Source: Patescibacteria group bacterium UBA6489 (lineage in GTDB: Bacteria; Patescibacteriota; Gracilibacteria; BD1-5; UBA6164). Taken from it: a DNA stretch of 55,035 nucleotides. A program made the position numbers and the translations under genes. The first letter of the stretch is position 1. Every line of letters begins with the position of its first letter. Below, one piece after another: positions 20,352 to 33,501 of this stretch. The stretch spans positions 1 through 55,035 of the forward strand of contig DJMN01000070.1 in assembly GCA_002435385.1 (NCBI GenBank), written 5' to 3'. The notes under the pieces are model-generated. The model did not search any database and was not told the DNA's origin. It was given only the letters and a program-made list of their open reading frames with translations.

Positions 20352-20403
20352 ATTATTTTATTGACTTTTTTGTTTTATTATTCATATACAAAGATACAAA
20401 AAG

Positions 20404-20431
20404 AAAAAAACAGTAAGTTATTACCTACTGC
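20404..20431 (-). terminator. Terminator of the lipoprotein gene
   Basis: On the minus strand CAGTAGGT-AATA-ACTTACTG is followed by seven T bases. Confidence 0.75.
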
Positions 20432-20450
20432 TTTTTTAGAATATATTATT

Positions 20451-21776
20451 TTACTCTTCTGTTTCTCCAGATAAATCCAAACTTCCTGAATTTATCTCCT
20501 CTAAACTATTTCTTAAAATATCTTCAATCTCTCATGTTCATATTTCATTTGAAAAATCTTCTGGTAATACTATCCCAGAACCTTGCATATATTTTTGAAG
20601 ATCTTCTTCTGATAAACTTCAAGAAGATATTCCTTGGATATTGTTAAACATACTATCTTGTATTGTATTTTGTTCTAACTCTTGCATTGTCTTTTCAAAA
20701 TCTTTAGCTCATTCTGGTGTTGTAATTTCTACTTTTTTTGAGTTGAAATTAAAATCTAGTTTAAAATCTGCTTTGTTTAATTCGTCTTCTGAGTTTCAAT
20801 TTAGAGTTATACCATTGCTTTTTATTTTTCATTCTAAGTTGAATTTACTATTTTCTGCAAGTTGTATACTTCAGTTGAATTTACTCCAGCTTCTGTCTAA
20901 ATCTATTATAAAGTCTCATTCTTCTATGTAGAATTTATTTTTTTGATATTTTACAATAAATGGTGTTTCGTATACTCAAGTAACTATACTTCAGTTGAAC
21001 TCAAAGTGTAATAAATCTTTTTCTATTGTTAGTTCTCATAATATCTCTGAACTTTCTAGATCTTGTAATACTTGTTTTTTTAGATCTTCTCTAACTATTC
21101 AAGTTCATGTTTCTTCATACATATCAACTATTATATTAGCAAAAGCATCTTTATCTAATTTTACTTTGTTTTTGTATACATCTGTTGATTCTTTGTCGTT
21201 ATTTAGAATGAATAGTTTGTATTTGTTTTCTTTTAATATATTTCTTATCATTTCTAATTGACTTGTTTTTGTGTATTGTTCTGCATCTGCATAGTACCAA
21301 GATCATTTAAGTCATTGGAACATTCCTGTGAATAATGATATTGCTGGATTTTGAGTATCTATATTTAGTTCTGAGATTAAAAAATATAGTCTGCTTTGTA
21401 TTTGTTTTAAACTTATTGTTGCATCTGCTTTTATGTCTCAATTTTCTGAACTAAAAGAAGTTCATTCTTCTCCTGATACTTCTCTGTTTACGGTAGCTTT
21501 TATATTAGCTTCTTTTATATCTTTTTCTTTTGAAAATTTTCATTCTGCTTCTATTTTTGCATTTAGATTATCTTTTATAGCATCTACATATAGGTTTACA
21601 TCTAGGTTAGATTTAAATTCTCATTCATTCATAGAAAAAAGTGTGCTTTGGTTTATTTTTTCTACTATGTTGTCTTGAGTTTTATTTAATGCTTCTTCTG
21701 CTGTTTTTGGTTTTTCAGTACAAGATGTTAGGAATATACTGGTTATGATAAGTAATAGTGTTGTTAGTTTTTTCAT
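20451..21776 (-). CDS. Large lipoprotein of unknown function
   Basis: A 441-residue lipoprotein: MKKLTTLLLIITSIFLTSC gives a clear lipobox with lipidated Cys19. The mature part is mostly beta-strand with alternating polar and hydrophobic residues (SNLDVNLYVDAIKDNLNAKI, FNLEGKIKSNGITLN, ADFKLDFNFNSKKVEI). The pattern repeats and resembles LolA/LppX/LprG-like curved sheets. The end is acidic and Gly/Ser rich. Many glycines are TGA. Transcribed alone with its own terminator. A lipid- or ligand-carrying role is only a structural guess. Confidence 0.75.
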
Positions 21777-21861
21777 GTTAAACTAGTTTAAGATTATAAA
21801 ATAATGGTGCGAATTATAGTTACAAATATTGAAAATCAAAAGTTTTTTGGTGTATAATTAA

Positions 21862-21900
21862 CCTCTCTCTAAATTCTCTCTCCTTCTCAGGAGAAAGAGG
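21862..21900. repeat. Pyrimidine/purine hairpin with alternative pairing
   Basis: CTCTCTCCT and AGGAGAAAG form a 9-bp stem with one wobble, and an outer CCTCTCTC can pair with the same GAGAAAGAGG arm. There is no T tail on either strand. It lies between the lipoprotein start and the der stop. Confidence 0.4.
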
Positions 21901-21927
21901 CTACATTGTAAATACTTTTTAGTAAAA

Positions 21928-23301
21928 TTATTTTCTTACATCACTATACTTCCCTCTTCCTCTGTATTCTATAATGATTGGAGTTCATCTGAATCAGAAG
22001 TTATCTCTTATTTTGTTTTCTAGGTATCTTTTGTATGAGAAGTGGAAATGATTTGGGTTGTTTACTGAGATTAGGAATTTAGGAGGGTTTACATCTACTT
22101 GTGATCAGTAGTAGATTTTTGGATTGTGAGATTTTTTATTTCATGTTGGTGGGTGCTTGTATATTACTTGTTCTAGGAATTCGTTAAATATACCTGTTTT
22201 TACTCTTTTTGATCTTTCTTTTTTTATTTCTGATGCTATTTCTACTATTTCATTTACTCTTTTTTTGTTTAGTGCTGAAGTGAATATAACTGGTACCCAA
22301 GGTAGAAATTCTATCTTTGATTTTAGATAGTTGATGTATCTATCCATCATACTTTCTTTATCTATTCATGGTTTAGCTAATACTTTGTCCCATTTGTTTA
22401 CTACTATTATTAATCATTTATTTTCTTCTAGTGTTTGTGATACTATATTTAGGTCTTGTTGAACTATTCATTCAAATCAATCTATTACTACGGTCACTAT
22501 ATCAGCTCTTTTCAAGGCTCTTTGGCTTCTCATGACTGACCAGTTTTCTATGTTTTTGGTTCATACTTTTGATAGTCTTCTTATTCATGCTGTATCTATA
22601 AGTATAAATTCATCATCTCAATAGGTAAATTTTGTATCTATTGAGTCTCTTGTTGTGTGAGGCATATCTTTTACCATAACCCTATCTTTTCAGACTATAG
22701 CGTTTGTAAGGCTAGATTTTCAAACATTTGGTCTTCAAATTATAGCCATTTTTATAATTTTATCATCTACTTCTTCTTTTTTGAAGTTTAGTCATTTCTT
22801 GATTAAATATTTTGATATGTATTTTTTTATTTCTCCAAGTCACGTATTATGAGAAACTGAAACTGGGAAGAAATTTAATTCTCATTTTCATGCTAATGAA
22901 TAAGCTTCCATAGTTAAAGTTTCATTATCTGCTTTATTGGCTACTATTATGTAGTTTTCAAAGTTTTTCTTTTTTAGGATTTTTAAAATTTGTTCATCTA
23001 GGTCGGTAAATCTATCGTATTCAATAAGCCATACTAGTAAATCAGATTCGTCTATAGCTTTTTTTGTTCTTTCTATTATATCATCTGCTATTTCATCTTC
23101 TTTACTTCAGAAGTCTAATCATCATGAATCTGCTAATATATATGTTAATTCATTTGAATCATCTGTATATTCAAATTCACTTATATCTCTAGTTGTACCT
23201 GGTTCGTCAGCTACTATTGCTATTTTATGTCATACAAACATATTGAAAAAGCTAGATTTTCAAACGTTTGGTCTTCAGATTATTGTTATTTTTGCAAACA
23301 C
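21928..23301 (-). CDS. der: GTPase Der (EngA)
   Basis: A 457-residue protein with two tandem GTPase domains and a KH-like C-terminus, needed for 50S ribosome assembly. Domain 1: IIGRPNVGKSSFFN near residue 8 with both P-loop glycines as TGA, DEPGTTRD, and NKAD near residue 120. Domain 2: IIGRPNVGKSSLTN near residue 190, DTAGIRR, VVNKWD. KH-like region: KYSDVRK at the end after GTPIIIEYRGRG. The start is a GTG at 23301 because no ATG lies between it and the first P-loop; VFAKITIIGRP fits the family start. Confidence 0.94.
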
Positions 23302-23373
23302 TTTTATTTTGATTATTTTATAAATTCTACAAAAGTATATTGACTTTATAATTTATGCAAGTTTTTTGATTAT

Positions 23374-24285
23374 TTAAAGTTTTTTTCTTAGATAAAGATA
23401 TATTAAAAGCATAATTAAAATACTTCCACATAGTAATCCGTATACAAAATAAGGGTTATTTTGGTATGGTAATACTATGTTCATACCATAAAAAGATGTT
23501 ATTACAGTTAGAGGTAGTAGAAATGCAGAAAAAACTGTAAGTATTTTCATCACAGAGTTTGTTTTTATATCTAGCATTGATTTAAAGGCGTCTTCTACTG
23601 TGTCTATATGTTCCCATAAAGTTTGTATGTCATTTACTATTCTTTCTACTTTATCTTCTAGGTCTTCAAAGTATTCTTCCATCATTCATTCATATAGTTC
23701 ATTTACTATCATTTCTAGTCTTTTGAAAACATAGATTTGAGGTTGAAACATATGTTTTAGGACTACTATATTTCTTTTTCTTATCATTATGTCTTTTGCT
23801 AAAGAACCTGTAGAATTTTCAAATACTCTGTTTTCAATGCTTTTTATATCTAATTTGACGTTTTTTATGAGTTTGAACATTTTCTCTAGCATGGCTTGAA
23901 TTATTTCATATACAATATATCAAGATGATATTTTTATATTACTTTTTTTGGCTATATCAAATTTTTCATAGTTTTCAAAGATTTTATCTATGTGTATTCA
24001 TCAAAATTCTCTAAAAGTTATAAGTGTATCTTTCCAGAAAAAGATATTGAATTCATTTAAATTATATACTTTAGAATTTTCATTATATTTTGGAAAATGA
24101 AAAATCATAAAAGAATATTTTCTATATTTATCTATTCTTGCTTTTTGGTTTTCTTCTAAACATGCTTCTAAATCTAATTCATGAATTTTATGTTCAGATA
24201 AGACCTTTCTAACTTCATCTTGTGATAATCAAACTCAATCTATCCATCTGATTCAGTTTATATTTAGTTCTCTTAACATAGGCAT
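23374..24285 (-). CDS. corA: CorA-like divalent cation transporter
   Basis: A 303-residue CorA/MIT-family protein. It has a cytoplasmic alpha/beta N-domain, then a long helix (LEKMFKLIKNVKLDIKSIEN to IQTLWEHIDTVEDAFKSMLD). Two C-terminal membrane helices follow, with the pore signature YGMN near residue 268 (TSFYGMNIVLPY), and the terminal LRKKL is basic. CorA pentamers conduct Mg2+ (also Co2+, Ni2+). Several Gly in the N-domain are TGA. It is monocistronic between der and the giant gene array. Confidence 0.9.
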
Positions 24286-24329
24286 TTTGATAAGAAAGAT
24301 ATTTTGATTTTTTTTAATTTTAATAAATA

Positions 24330-27300
24330 TTATTTTAAAAGTTTGATAAGTCAATTTGTATTTTCATTATTATTTTTAAGTTCATTAATTACTTTATAAG
24401 TAAATTTTAATATTTCAATTTGAATGGCTTGAGTTAACATACTTTTACTAGCTCATTGTATTAAATTATATCATTTTCTTTCTTTTAATCATAAATCTAA
24501 CTTATCAAAAATTGTGGTTTCAGTTAATTGTGAATTAAAAATTTTTTCTCAATCAGGTTCTATTGTGGTGTTAAAAGAACTTAATGCGTTTGATGAGTCT
24601 TTTTTTATAAACAAATTATTGATTTTTATGAATTTATTTATGACATCAGGTTCTATTGGCATTTCAAATATTTGTTCTATTGGGATAGTAAGATTTTGTA
24701 AGTATTTTTTATCTCAGTTAATAACTGATTCAAACCTTTTTTTATTAGTTATTTTTCTTATAATATCATCAATGTCTCAATTTAGATATTCTGATATTTT
24801 TTTATATATACTTTTATTTTGTTTTTTTAATTCTTTTAAGTATTTTTCTATTTTTAGGTTATATGTACTAAATAGTATTCTCTGTTGTCTTGTTGTTAAA
24901 GTGTCAATTTTTTTTCAATCAATTCTTAGTTTATGTATAAATGATTCAATGGTATCAATTTTTTTTATGTTTTTAAAATAATCTATATCTATTCAAATTT
25001 CTTTCATTATTGATGTTACTGGAGAATTACTATTGAATAATGTTATAATCTTTTCAAATCACTTCCCTTGTTTTCATAGTATGGACTCATTCTTTTCAAA
25101 ATTTTTATTATGATTATTAATTATTTCGATTATGTTTTGAATTAAATTTATGAAATCATAAATAAATACAAAATATTTATCTTTTTCTTCATTACTATAG
25201 TTCTTTTCTAAATTGTTGTATATATATTTTTTGAATCTTTCAATATTTTTAACTTTTCTAAAATCAGAAAAATTTTCAAATGATATTAAAGTAGGAATTC
25301 AAATTTGATAAACCATATTTAGTGTAAAAATTGCTAAAATTAATCTTTCAAAAGGTTCGGATTTATCTATACTAAAATTTCTATATTCAACGCAATTTTT
25401 CTCTTCATTAAATATTTTTTTTGTATATGCATGTTTTTCCTTTATATCACAGTTATGATTATTTATTTTATCAATTTCTTTTCATGTATTTAATCATCAT
25501 AAATTTGATGCAATTAATATATTTTGTATAAATATTGTATATTCATTTAATTTAATTCATTTTTCTCATCATATCGTTATATGTAATCATCTAGCTCACT
25601 TTATATAATTTTCTTTTTTAAAGTTTAAATCTAGAAAATCTAAATCTTTTAGTATTTTTAATTCTAATAGTAATAGATATGGATTATCTGTTGGATTTGT
25701 GGCTATTTCATGTATAGCATCTTTTCATTCGCCTATTCATGCGAATTCTGATAACATAATTATATCTTCTTTATAGTTACTTCAGGTTTGTTCTTTGTAT
25801 CATTTTGCTATGTTTTCTGTTACTTCTATTTCTACTCAGATTGATGTTTTTATAGGTGGATTATTAAAAATCTTTATTATTTCTTCATATTTCTGTAATT
25901 TTATGTATATAGATGATAACATGTTTCTAATTCATGTTGAATTAATTTGTTGTTCTCACTTTATATTTTTAATTATGTTTAAATTTGAATTTATTTCATT
26001 TACTATCATTAATATTAATATAGTTCTTCATTTATCTGAGATATTATATTTCTCTATAAATTTTTTAAAATATATTGATATTTCTTTTTGTTTTGTTAAA
26101 TTATCTAAAATTTCATATTCTTCTTTTCTTAATATTAGGGCAAAAACCTCTCATAATTGTAATATTGATTTTCTCGATTTATTTAATGATATATTATTTA
26201 AAATATATTCATAGAACTCGTTTATTTCTTGATGTTTTTTTATTCATTTTATATTCCATTCTCAAACAGTGGTTCAGAATTTTTCAAATATTCTTAATTT
26301 TTCTATTTTTAAATAGTTTATTCTTTTTATGTCTTCTAAAAACCAAGCTTTTGTCCAAGGAGTATTTCATTTTCCCTTAAATCATTGATCTTTTTCAAAA
26401 GTAAATAAAATATCATTATTATTCATAAAATTAAGGAAATTTTTCTCATTTATTATGTATTTATCAATTTCTTCTCCATTTTTTAATAATTCCATAAAAT
26501 ATCACCAAACAAATCACTTTGGATGTGTTAATATTTTTTCAATATTTTCTTCAAATAGTCTTTTATTGATTATATATCAATTATCAATGAATTGTTTTAT
26601 CTCTTCTAAAATATTTAGGTCTGAAAATCTTTCTTTTAGAGTATTAAATATGTTAATTTTTCTTCTAAAAGTTAACGATATTTCTTCTACTAATTTAATA
26701 TTTTTTATATAATCTGGATTAATTTCATTTACAAGAGTCTTTTGGAGGGTTAATAAATCATAGAGTTTTACAATTTCTGTTAATGAATTTCTTCTTCTAA
26801 AATCAGTATTTCATGAAAGTTTAGTGTCTAATATTTCTTTTTTGATTTTTTTAAATAATCAATTGAAAAATATTTTATATTCTTTTGAATTTGGATTTAT
26901 GTATTTTTTTTCAATTAATAAGTTTAAAATTTTAATATTTTTCTTTTCTATAGTATATTTTATTGCATATTGTTTTATTTCTTCTATCTCTTTTTTATTT
27001 GTTGTGTTATCAATTATATCATAGCTAATAAAGACAATTAACATGTTCATATATAATCTATCATTATTTGATTTTTTGAATAAACTTATAACTTTTTGTA
27101 TTTCTTCTGAATATTCTTTTTTATCTATCAATCAATGCTCTTTTAATAAAACAAAAGCATTTGCTTCATAATAGTCTTTTTTTGTTATATTTTCTATAAT
27201 AGCGTTAACGATATTTTTTATTTTTTTGTTATTTTCTTTGTTATCTAGTAGTCAACTTTTTACTAATAAGGTAAATCAATTATGGAATCATTTGTAATTA

Positions 27301-28181
27301 TTTATTCATAAATTGATTAGTTTTTTTATAAGTCATTTTCTTTTGAAATCTTTAAATTTGGATAATAATATATTATCTTTAGAATTTGAGTTATAAGCTA
27401 ATCCATCTTTAACTAATGTTAATAATATATCAAATTGTTCGAAGTCATACTCTGCTTCTTTTTCTGAGTGTTTTAATATTTCATCTATATATTTTTTATA
27501 TTTATTTTCATCTATATATCATTTGTTGTATAATGTAATAAATGCTTTTCTTTTTGAATAATATTGGAAAACACTATCATGATAATATTTTTCTAGAAAA
27601 TGATGATTTATTGTTTTTTCAATATCTTCTTGATAATAATTTTTATCAACTAATTCGTTTTCTATAATTATAACTAGCTTTTCAATATAATGATTTCAAC
27701 TAGAGTATATTTTCATTTCACAAAGAATATGATTAAAAAAATTATTTAATTGTATCTGATATTTATTTTTATCAATAATTCACTTTTCTATAAGACTTAT
27801 AAATAAATTTAGTTCTACTTCATCAATATTTTCCAAATCTCAGAAAATATTATCTGCAAATTGGGTACTATATTTTTTTATTTCAATATCAGTGATTAGT
27901 TTATTTGTAATAAGAAAAAGAAAATGTCTTGCATATTCATCATTGTGTTTTATGTTATTTAAGAAATTTGAAATTATTAATTTAGAAAGTAATGAATCAA
28001 AGGTATTTTCCACAGAAAATACTTCTTTCATTGTTGTATTTACATCATCTTCTTTCTTTTCTAGTATCTGAAAAATAGTATTTTTTATACTTTCTTTATC
28101 TCAAGATGATATAAGGCTTTTGAGTTTATTTTTATTTTCTAGCGTTAATCATTTAAGTAATCATTTTGGTAACTTTTTCAT
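24330..28181 (-). CDS. Giant amidoligase-like paralogue G1 (type A N-terminus)
   Basis: A 1283-residue protein, interrupted throughout by TGA-Gly. Residues 1 to about 560 (type A) are helical repeats of a loose pattern: hydrophobic, KG(Y/L)ID, K, Y, then IxxI (for example LLKEHGLIDKKEYSEEIQKV). Residues about 600-1283 form the conserved half: PWTKAWFLED, ILQLGEVFALILR, SDKGRTILILMI, GVEIEVTENIAKGYKE near residue 781, HEIATNPTDNPYLLLLELKI, ARGLHITIGGEKG and VEYRNFSIDKSEPFERLILA near 931. The tail MLTQAIQIEILKFTYKVINE is followed by a private 12-residue extension. The Glu/His/Arg set resembles amidoligases of the glutamine-synthetase fold. No signal peptide. It has its own promoter and a coupled upstream mini-ORF. 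Confidence 0.8.
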
Positions 28182-28297
28182 TACAATAAATTAATAGTAT
28201 TCTTCTTTATTTTATTTATTATATAGTAATTATAATTTTCTAGTCAACCTGTTTTTGTTTCTATTATATCTAAAGTATTAGGAATGTTTCTGTTCAT
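28181..28297 (-). CDS. 38-codon ORF overlapping the G1 start codon
   Basis: MNRNIPNTLDIIETKTGG and then LENYNYYIINKIKKNTINLL, with one TGA-Gly. Its TAA overlaps the ATG of G1 by one base (TAATG), the classical layout for translational coupling, and its ATG lies about 20 nt after the predicted transcription start. No similar peptide precedes the other giant genes. It may be a leader peptide or a small partner; it could also be chance, since AT-rich leaders easily give short ORFs. Confidence 0.45.
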
Positions 28298-28322
28298 AAT
28301 ATTTAATAATATTCTATCATAG

Positions 28323-28350
28323 ATAGTAAATATTATTAACTTGATGTCAA
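28323..28350 (-). promoter_or_regulatory. Promoter of G1
   Basis: TTGACA (28345-28350), 16-nt spacer, TACTAT (28323-28328). The spacer and -10 match the G5 promoter almost base for base (both contain TAATAATATTTA). Confidence 0.65.
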
Positions 28351-28360
28351 TGTGATTATT

Positions 28361-28448
28361 CAAAACACCCCAGTTTTTTTGTAAAAAAGAAGAGAAAAAA
28401 GCTTAACTTTATTTTAGATATTTTTCCTTGGAAAACTGGGGTGTTTTG
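28361..28448. repeat. 17-bp perfect inverted repeat with 54-nt spacer
   Basis: CAAAACACCCCAGTTTT (28361-28377) and its exact complement (28432-28448) flank an A/T-rich spacer. It begins 28 bp after the G2 stop. It may terminate the four-gene giant operon, though the long loop and C-rich stem are unlike the other terminators in the window. It could also be the footprint of a tiny mobile element. Confidence 0.65.
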
Positions 28449-28476
28449 AGTTGTATTTTATTTAATGATATAAATA

Positions 28477-31400
28477 CTATTTCTTTAATTCGTCAACTAT
28501 TTCATAAATAAAATTAAGAATCTCTCTTTGAATTGCTTGTGTAATCATATTTTCACTCGCTCATTGAATTAGATTATATCATCTTCTTTCTTGTAGTAAT
28601 CATAAATCAGTTCTATCAAATATTGTGCTTTCAGTTAGTCTTGAATCAGAAATTTTTTCTCCATTTGGTTCTATAGTTGTATCAAGTGTACTTAGTGCAT
28701 TTGATGAATCTTTTTTGATAAATAGATTATGAGTTTCTGTAAATATATTTACTAAATTTGAATTTATTACTTTAAATAAGCTTTCTGGAGAAAATTTTAG
28801 ATTTTTTAGATAATATTTATTAGTTCATATAACTGATTCAAACCTTTTTTTATTTGTTATTCTTCTCATAAGATCTGTTAAATCTCATTTTAGATATTCC
28901 TTGATATTTTTGTATATATTTGAGTCATATTCTCTTATTTTCTCTAAATTGGGTTTTATCTTTTTTTGAAATGTTTTAAATAATATCTCTGATTGTCTTG
29001 GTGTTAGTTTTTTTATCTCTTTTTTATCTTCTAATAGTTTTTTTATAAAGGTTTCTTTGTTGTCAATTTTTATGTTTAATAATTTTTTGAAATAGTTTAT
29101 ATCTACTCAAGTTTCTTTCATTATTGATACAACTGGTGAATTGCTTGAAAATAATAAAACTAGATTCTCTAATCATGAGTTTATATTTCAAGGTATTGTC
29201 TCATTTTTTTCAAAGTTTTCATTATGGTCTTCTATTATTTTTTTTATGTCTTCTTTTAGTTTTATAAACATAGCTCAAAATTCTACCATATTCTTTCAAT
29301 CTATTTCTTGGTATTCTAGGAAATCTTTTATTTCATCAAGATTGTTAAATTCTTGATTTTCTGGTATATGAATATCGCTACAAATTTGTCTTGCCATATT
29401 TAAAATAAATATAGCTAATATTAATCTTTCAAATGGTTCTGATTTATCTATGCTTAAGCATCTAAATTCAACACAATTTGGGTCTTGTTGATTAAATATA
29501 TTATCTACTCTATATGAAGGTTTTATTCTTATGTTTGAATATTGATTTAATCTATCAACTTCTTTTCACGCATTTAATCCTCACAAGTCTGCTGCGATTA
29601 ATATGTTTTGTATAAAATTTAAATCGTCTTCTCATTTAATTCTTTTTTCTCATCAGATTGTTATATGTAATCATCTCGCTCATTTTGAATAATCATCTTT
29701 TTTGAAATTTAAATCTAGGAAATCTAAATCTTCTAATAATTTTAGTTCTAATAATAATAGGTATGGATTATCTGTTGGTCTTGTTGCTATCTCATGAACT
29801 GCATCATTTCACTTAGATATTCAGCTATATGCTGATAAAGTTTCTATATCATTTTTATAATCTCCTCCTGTGATTTCGGTGTATCATTTTGCTATACTTT
29901 TGGTAACTTCTATTTCTACTCAGATTGATGTTTTTACTGGTAATTTATCAAAAACTTCTATTATTTTTTTATATTTTTCTAATTTATTATAAACAGAAAG
30001 TAGCATTTCTTTTAAACTCGCTGAATCTACTTGTTGTTCTCATTTTTTATCTTTGAAAATTGAAAAGCTTAGATTTATTTCTCTAGCTATCATTAAAGTT
30101 AGTATTGTTCTTCATTTGTCAGAGATGTTGTATTTATCTATGAATTCTCTAAAACTTTTTCATATTTCAACTTTTCAATTTACTACATCATCTAATACTT
30201 CATATTTTTCTTTCTTAAGTATTATATTAAATACTTCTCATAGTTGCAATATTGAATTTCTTGATTTTTCTGGAGATATATTATTGAAAATGTCTTTGTA
30301 AAAATCATCTAGTGATGTTGCATCTTTTGTTCATTCAAATATTCATAATCAGACTATTGTTCAGAATTTTTTAAATGTTTCTATGTTTTCTGGTTTTAAA
30401 TATTCTTTTCTTTCTGTTTTTTCTAAAAACCATGCTTTTGTCCATGGAAGAATTCATTTTGTATTAAATCATTTATCTTTTTTTAAAGTAATTATAGGTT
30501 TATCATCTGGTATATAATCAATAAAATTCTCTGAGTTTATAGGAAAGTCATCATCCCACTCTTCTGCTTCTGGTATGGCTTTTACAAAGTATCAATAAAA
30601 AACTCATCCTTTGTTTTTTAGTATTTCGTCTAAATAATAGTAAAATATATTTATATCTATATCATAGCTAAATAACTTTTCTAAATCCTTTTTATTTACT
30701 AATCAAAATAATTTTATATTTTTCTCTTTATTTTGAAGTATTGCTCTTATTACAAGAGAAGTTAAGTGTATTCTAAATTTCTCTTCTCTTAGATTTATTC
30801 ATGTTAAATTATATATAAAATCTAAGTCTTCTATTGAATATCATTCAGTTCAAATGATATTATTTACAACAAAATCAGATAATAAATTTGAATCTAGATA
30901 TCAATCAGTTTCATTAACTAAATTAAATAATAATTCATATGCTTTATTGTATAATTTTTTAGAATTAGCAGTGTAGTGACGGCTATATAGTACACGATCA
31001 AATAAAGAAACAATAAAATCCAAATTATTTAATACCCTAGAAAAATCATCTAAATCAATTGCTTTTTGTATAATCATTTTACTAGCCTTATCTTTTCACT
31101 CTGTGGGATTTGTTATTGTATTTGATTTTCAATTTCATCATATAATTTTTAATATCACTGATGTTCAATCAGAAGTTATATTATTTTGACAAACTTCATG
31201 TAATTTTACTAATTTTGATATTGTTAAATTTGAATATAGATGTGTTACTTCTATTAAATTAGATTTAGTTCAAAATAATTCATTTAAATTATCTGGTATT
31301 TTTTGAACTGCAAATCTACCATTTTTTCATTTTTTTATAAAATCTTTTGGTTCAAAGTTTATATTTTCTTTTAATATTTTAAATGTTTTTATTAAATCGT

Positions 31401-33501
31401 ATTCATAAATTTTGGGTTGATTTGATGTTATTTCTAATAATTCTAATAGTTCATTTATATCTAAATTTTTTCCATAAAATTCATTAAAATATTTGTCAAA
31501 AAAATATATATTTTCTTGAATATCTCTTTCTCTTAAAAAGTTATATAGGTATTTTTGATTTTTCTCAGTAGTTCACATATATTCATTATATGATTTTTCT
31601 ACTTCTTTTAGTGATGATATGTTATATGGTATATCATAGATATCACATACTGTTGATAAGTTGCTGTGTAAATATTTTTCAGAATATAATAATCATGTTT
31701 CTATTTTTACTGAATTTTGATCTTTTATAGAAAAGTAATTGTAATTTTTTATCTCTTCTTTACCAAATAATCTTTGTAAATCTTCTTTAGATAAGTTATT
31801 TATAGTTTTATAGATTTTCATTTTCAGAATACTCTCAGCCTCTTCTGAATAAATTTCTTTTTCTTTATATACAAAAAATGTATTTTTTATAAATTCTATA
31901 AATTTTTCATCTATATCCTCTAGTTTTAAGTCAAAATTTAGATTTGGTGCTTTATTTACTAATTCCATAAAAGAAGCTATATTTTTTATTACCATTTTAT
32001 CTAGATCTAATAACTTATAAATAATTTTATTTGTTAATATGTCATTGAAACAACTAAAATTGTCTTTATTATTAGTAATAAATTTTAATATATTTTCATT
32101 ACTGACTATTTTTATTAAATACTCTTTTTCTTTGTTATTACTGATTCTTTTAGTTAATTGATCAAAGAACATTTTTTTAGAAGATAACAAAGAGTTTATT
32201 TGTGAAATTTTTCAATATTTTCACAATAAGCCTAAATAATTTATTATTTCTTTTTCTGAGAGATTTTCAAATACATAGCTATAAACATTCGAACTAGATA
32301 TTATATATTTTAGCATTCATAATTCTTTCATTTTAAAACATTTTCATATCCAATTTTCATTTGAAAGTAGTTTATCAATAAGTCATTTTTCTAAAGTAAA
32401 ATCTTGTGATTCTGGTATATAATCTTGTGAATATGACCTTTTTTTAGAATCTGTCCAAATTTTACTTGTTCAATCAAAAATTTTTTCTATATCTATATCT
32501 TTTACACATTCATGATTATAATTAAATATATAATCATAATATGAAATATCTTCAAATCTATTCAAATTATCTACTCATACAACTTCAATTAATTTATTGA
32601 AAAATTTAGCTACTGTAGAATTTTGTTCTATTTTACCCTTACTATACATATTTTTAAAGTGATTCATGATATTTTTCTCACTTTCTAGAAAAGATAGAAT
32701 TGGATTTAATAGATAATCTTGTGTTATATTTTTGAATGTATCATCATCTAAAGAAATAACTTTCTCAAAAAAATATTCTTTATTATTTTCTATCAATCTT
32801 GATATATTATAATCAAAATCCAATGAATTAATTTCATGTATTTTTCTTTCTAAAAGGGATTGTCTCTTTTTTATTTCCTTAGCATTCTCTAATATATAAT
32901 CTATAATTTTCTTTTGGAAATCAGGAGAAAATTTATTTCATTCTAAAAATTCTTCTATTCATAGTATAATAACAAAGTTATTCATATGTTTTTTTTCTAA
33001 GATTGTTGCTTCTATTTGTTTTTTAGGTAGAGATCAGGAAAAAGGCCATATAACATCTCAATTGAAATCATCACTGTTTACTATATCAGAGAAATTTTCC
33101 TTTAAATAAACTGATATAGCTTTTGTTTGTGTAAGATAATTTTGTAAGCATATTCTTCAAAAAATTTTATAATCTTCTTGTGTAAAGAGATTTTTTAATT
33201 TTTCTTTTCCGTGATCTGAAAATGCAAATTCCAAAAAAGCTTCTTTTTTGGAATTATCAACAGTATCTGAATTTATTAGATATTGAAAAAAATCCTTTGC
33301 TTTTGTATTTCAAAGTTTATCATGTATTTCTGAAAAATCTGTATTAACTTCAATTTTATTTATTATTTTATCAAATCATGAATTTTTTAAGATAGTGGAA
33401 GTTTCTTCTTTTGTCTCTTCAATGGGAGTATTTTTAATGTTTTGATCTTTTGGTTCTTCTGAAACTCTATCTTCTTTTTTATTTGATTGATTACTTGTCA
33501 T
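28477..33501 (-). CDS. Giant amidoligase-like paralogue G2 (type B N-terminus)
   Basis: A 1674-residue protein. The N-terminus MTSNQSNKKEDRVSEEPKDQ is polar and disordered and is nearly the same as that of G3. Residues about 60-1000 are a long helical type B region shared with G3 and G4 (FEDISYYDYIFNYN, NYNYFSIKDQNSVKIETGLL, NLDINELLELLE). The conserved half then runs from PWTKAWFLEKTERK to the end: GVEIEVTKSIAKGYTE near 1192, HEIATRPTDNPYLLLLELKL near 1237, ARGLHITIGGEKGI near 1278, VEFRGLSIDKSEPFERLILA near 1346, KKDSSNALSTLDTTIEPNGE and GASENMITQAIQREILNF. Both catalytic-looking Glu of GVEIE are kept. Last of the four-gene operon; an inverted repeat follows. Confidence 0.8.

Noticed and set aside
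27840..28031. Many short ORFs (60-170 aa) across 24-47 kb as separate genes
   Set aside because: They are pieces of five giant genes broken only at TGA, which is Gly here; the frames join without TAA or TAG.
28361..28448. CRISPR-like or IS terminal repeats
   Set aside because: A single inverted pair with no repeat series, and no transposase reading frame between the arms.
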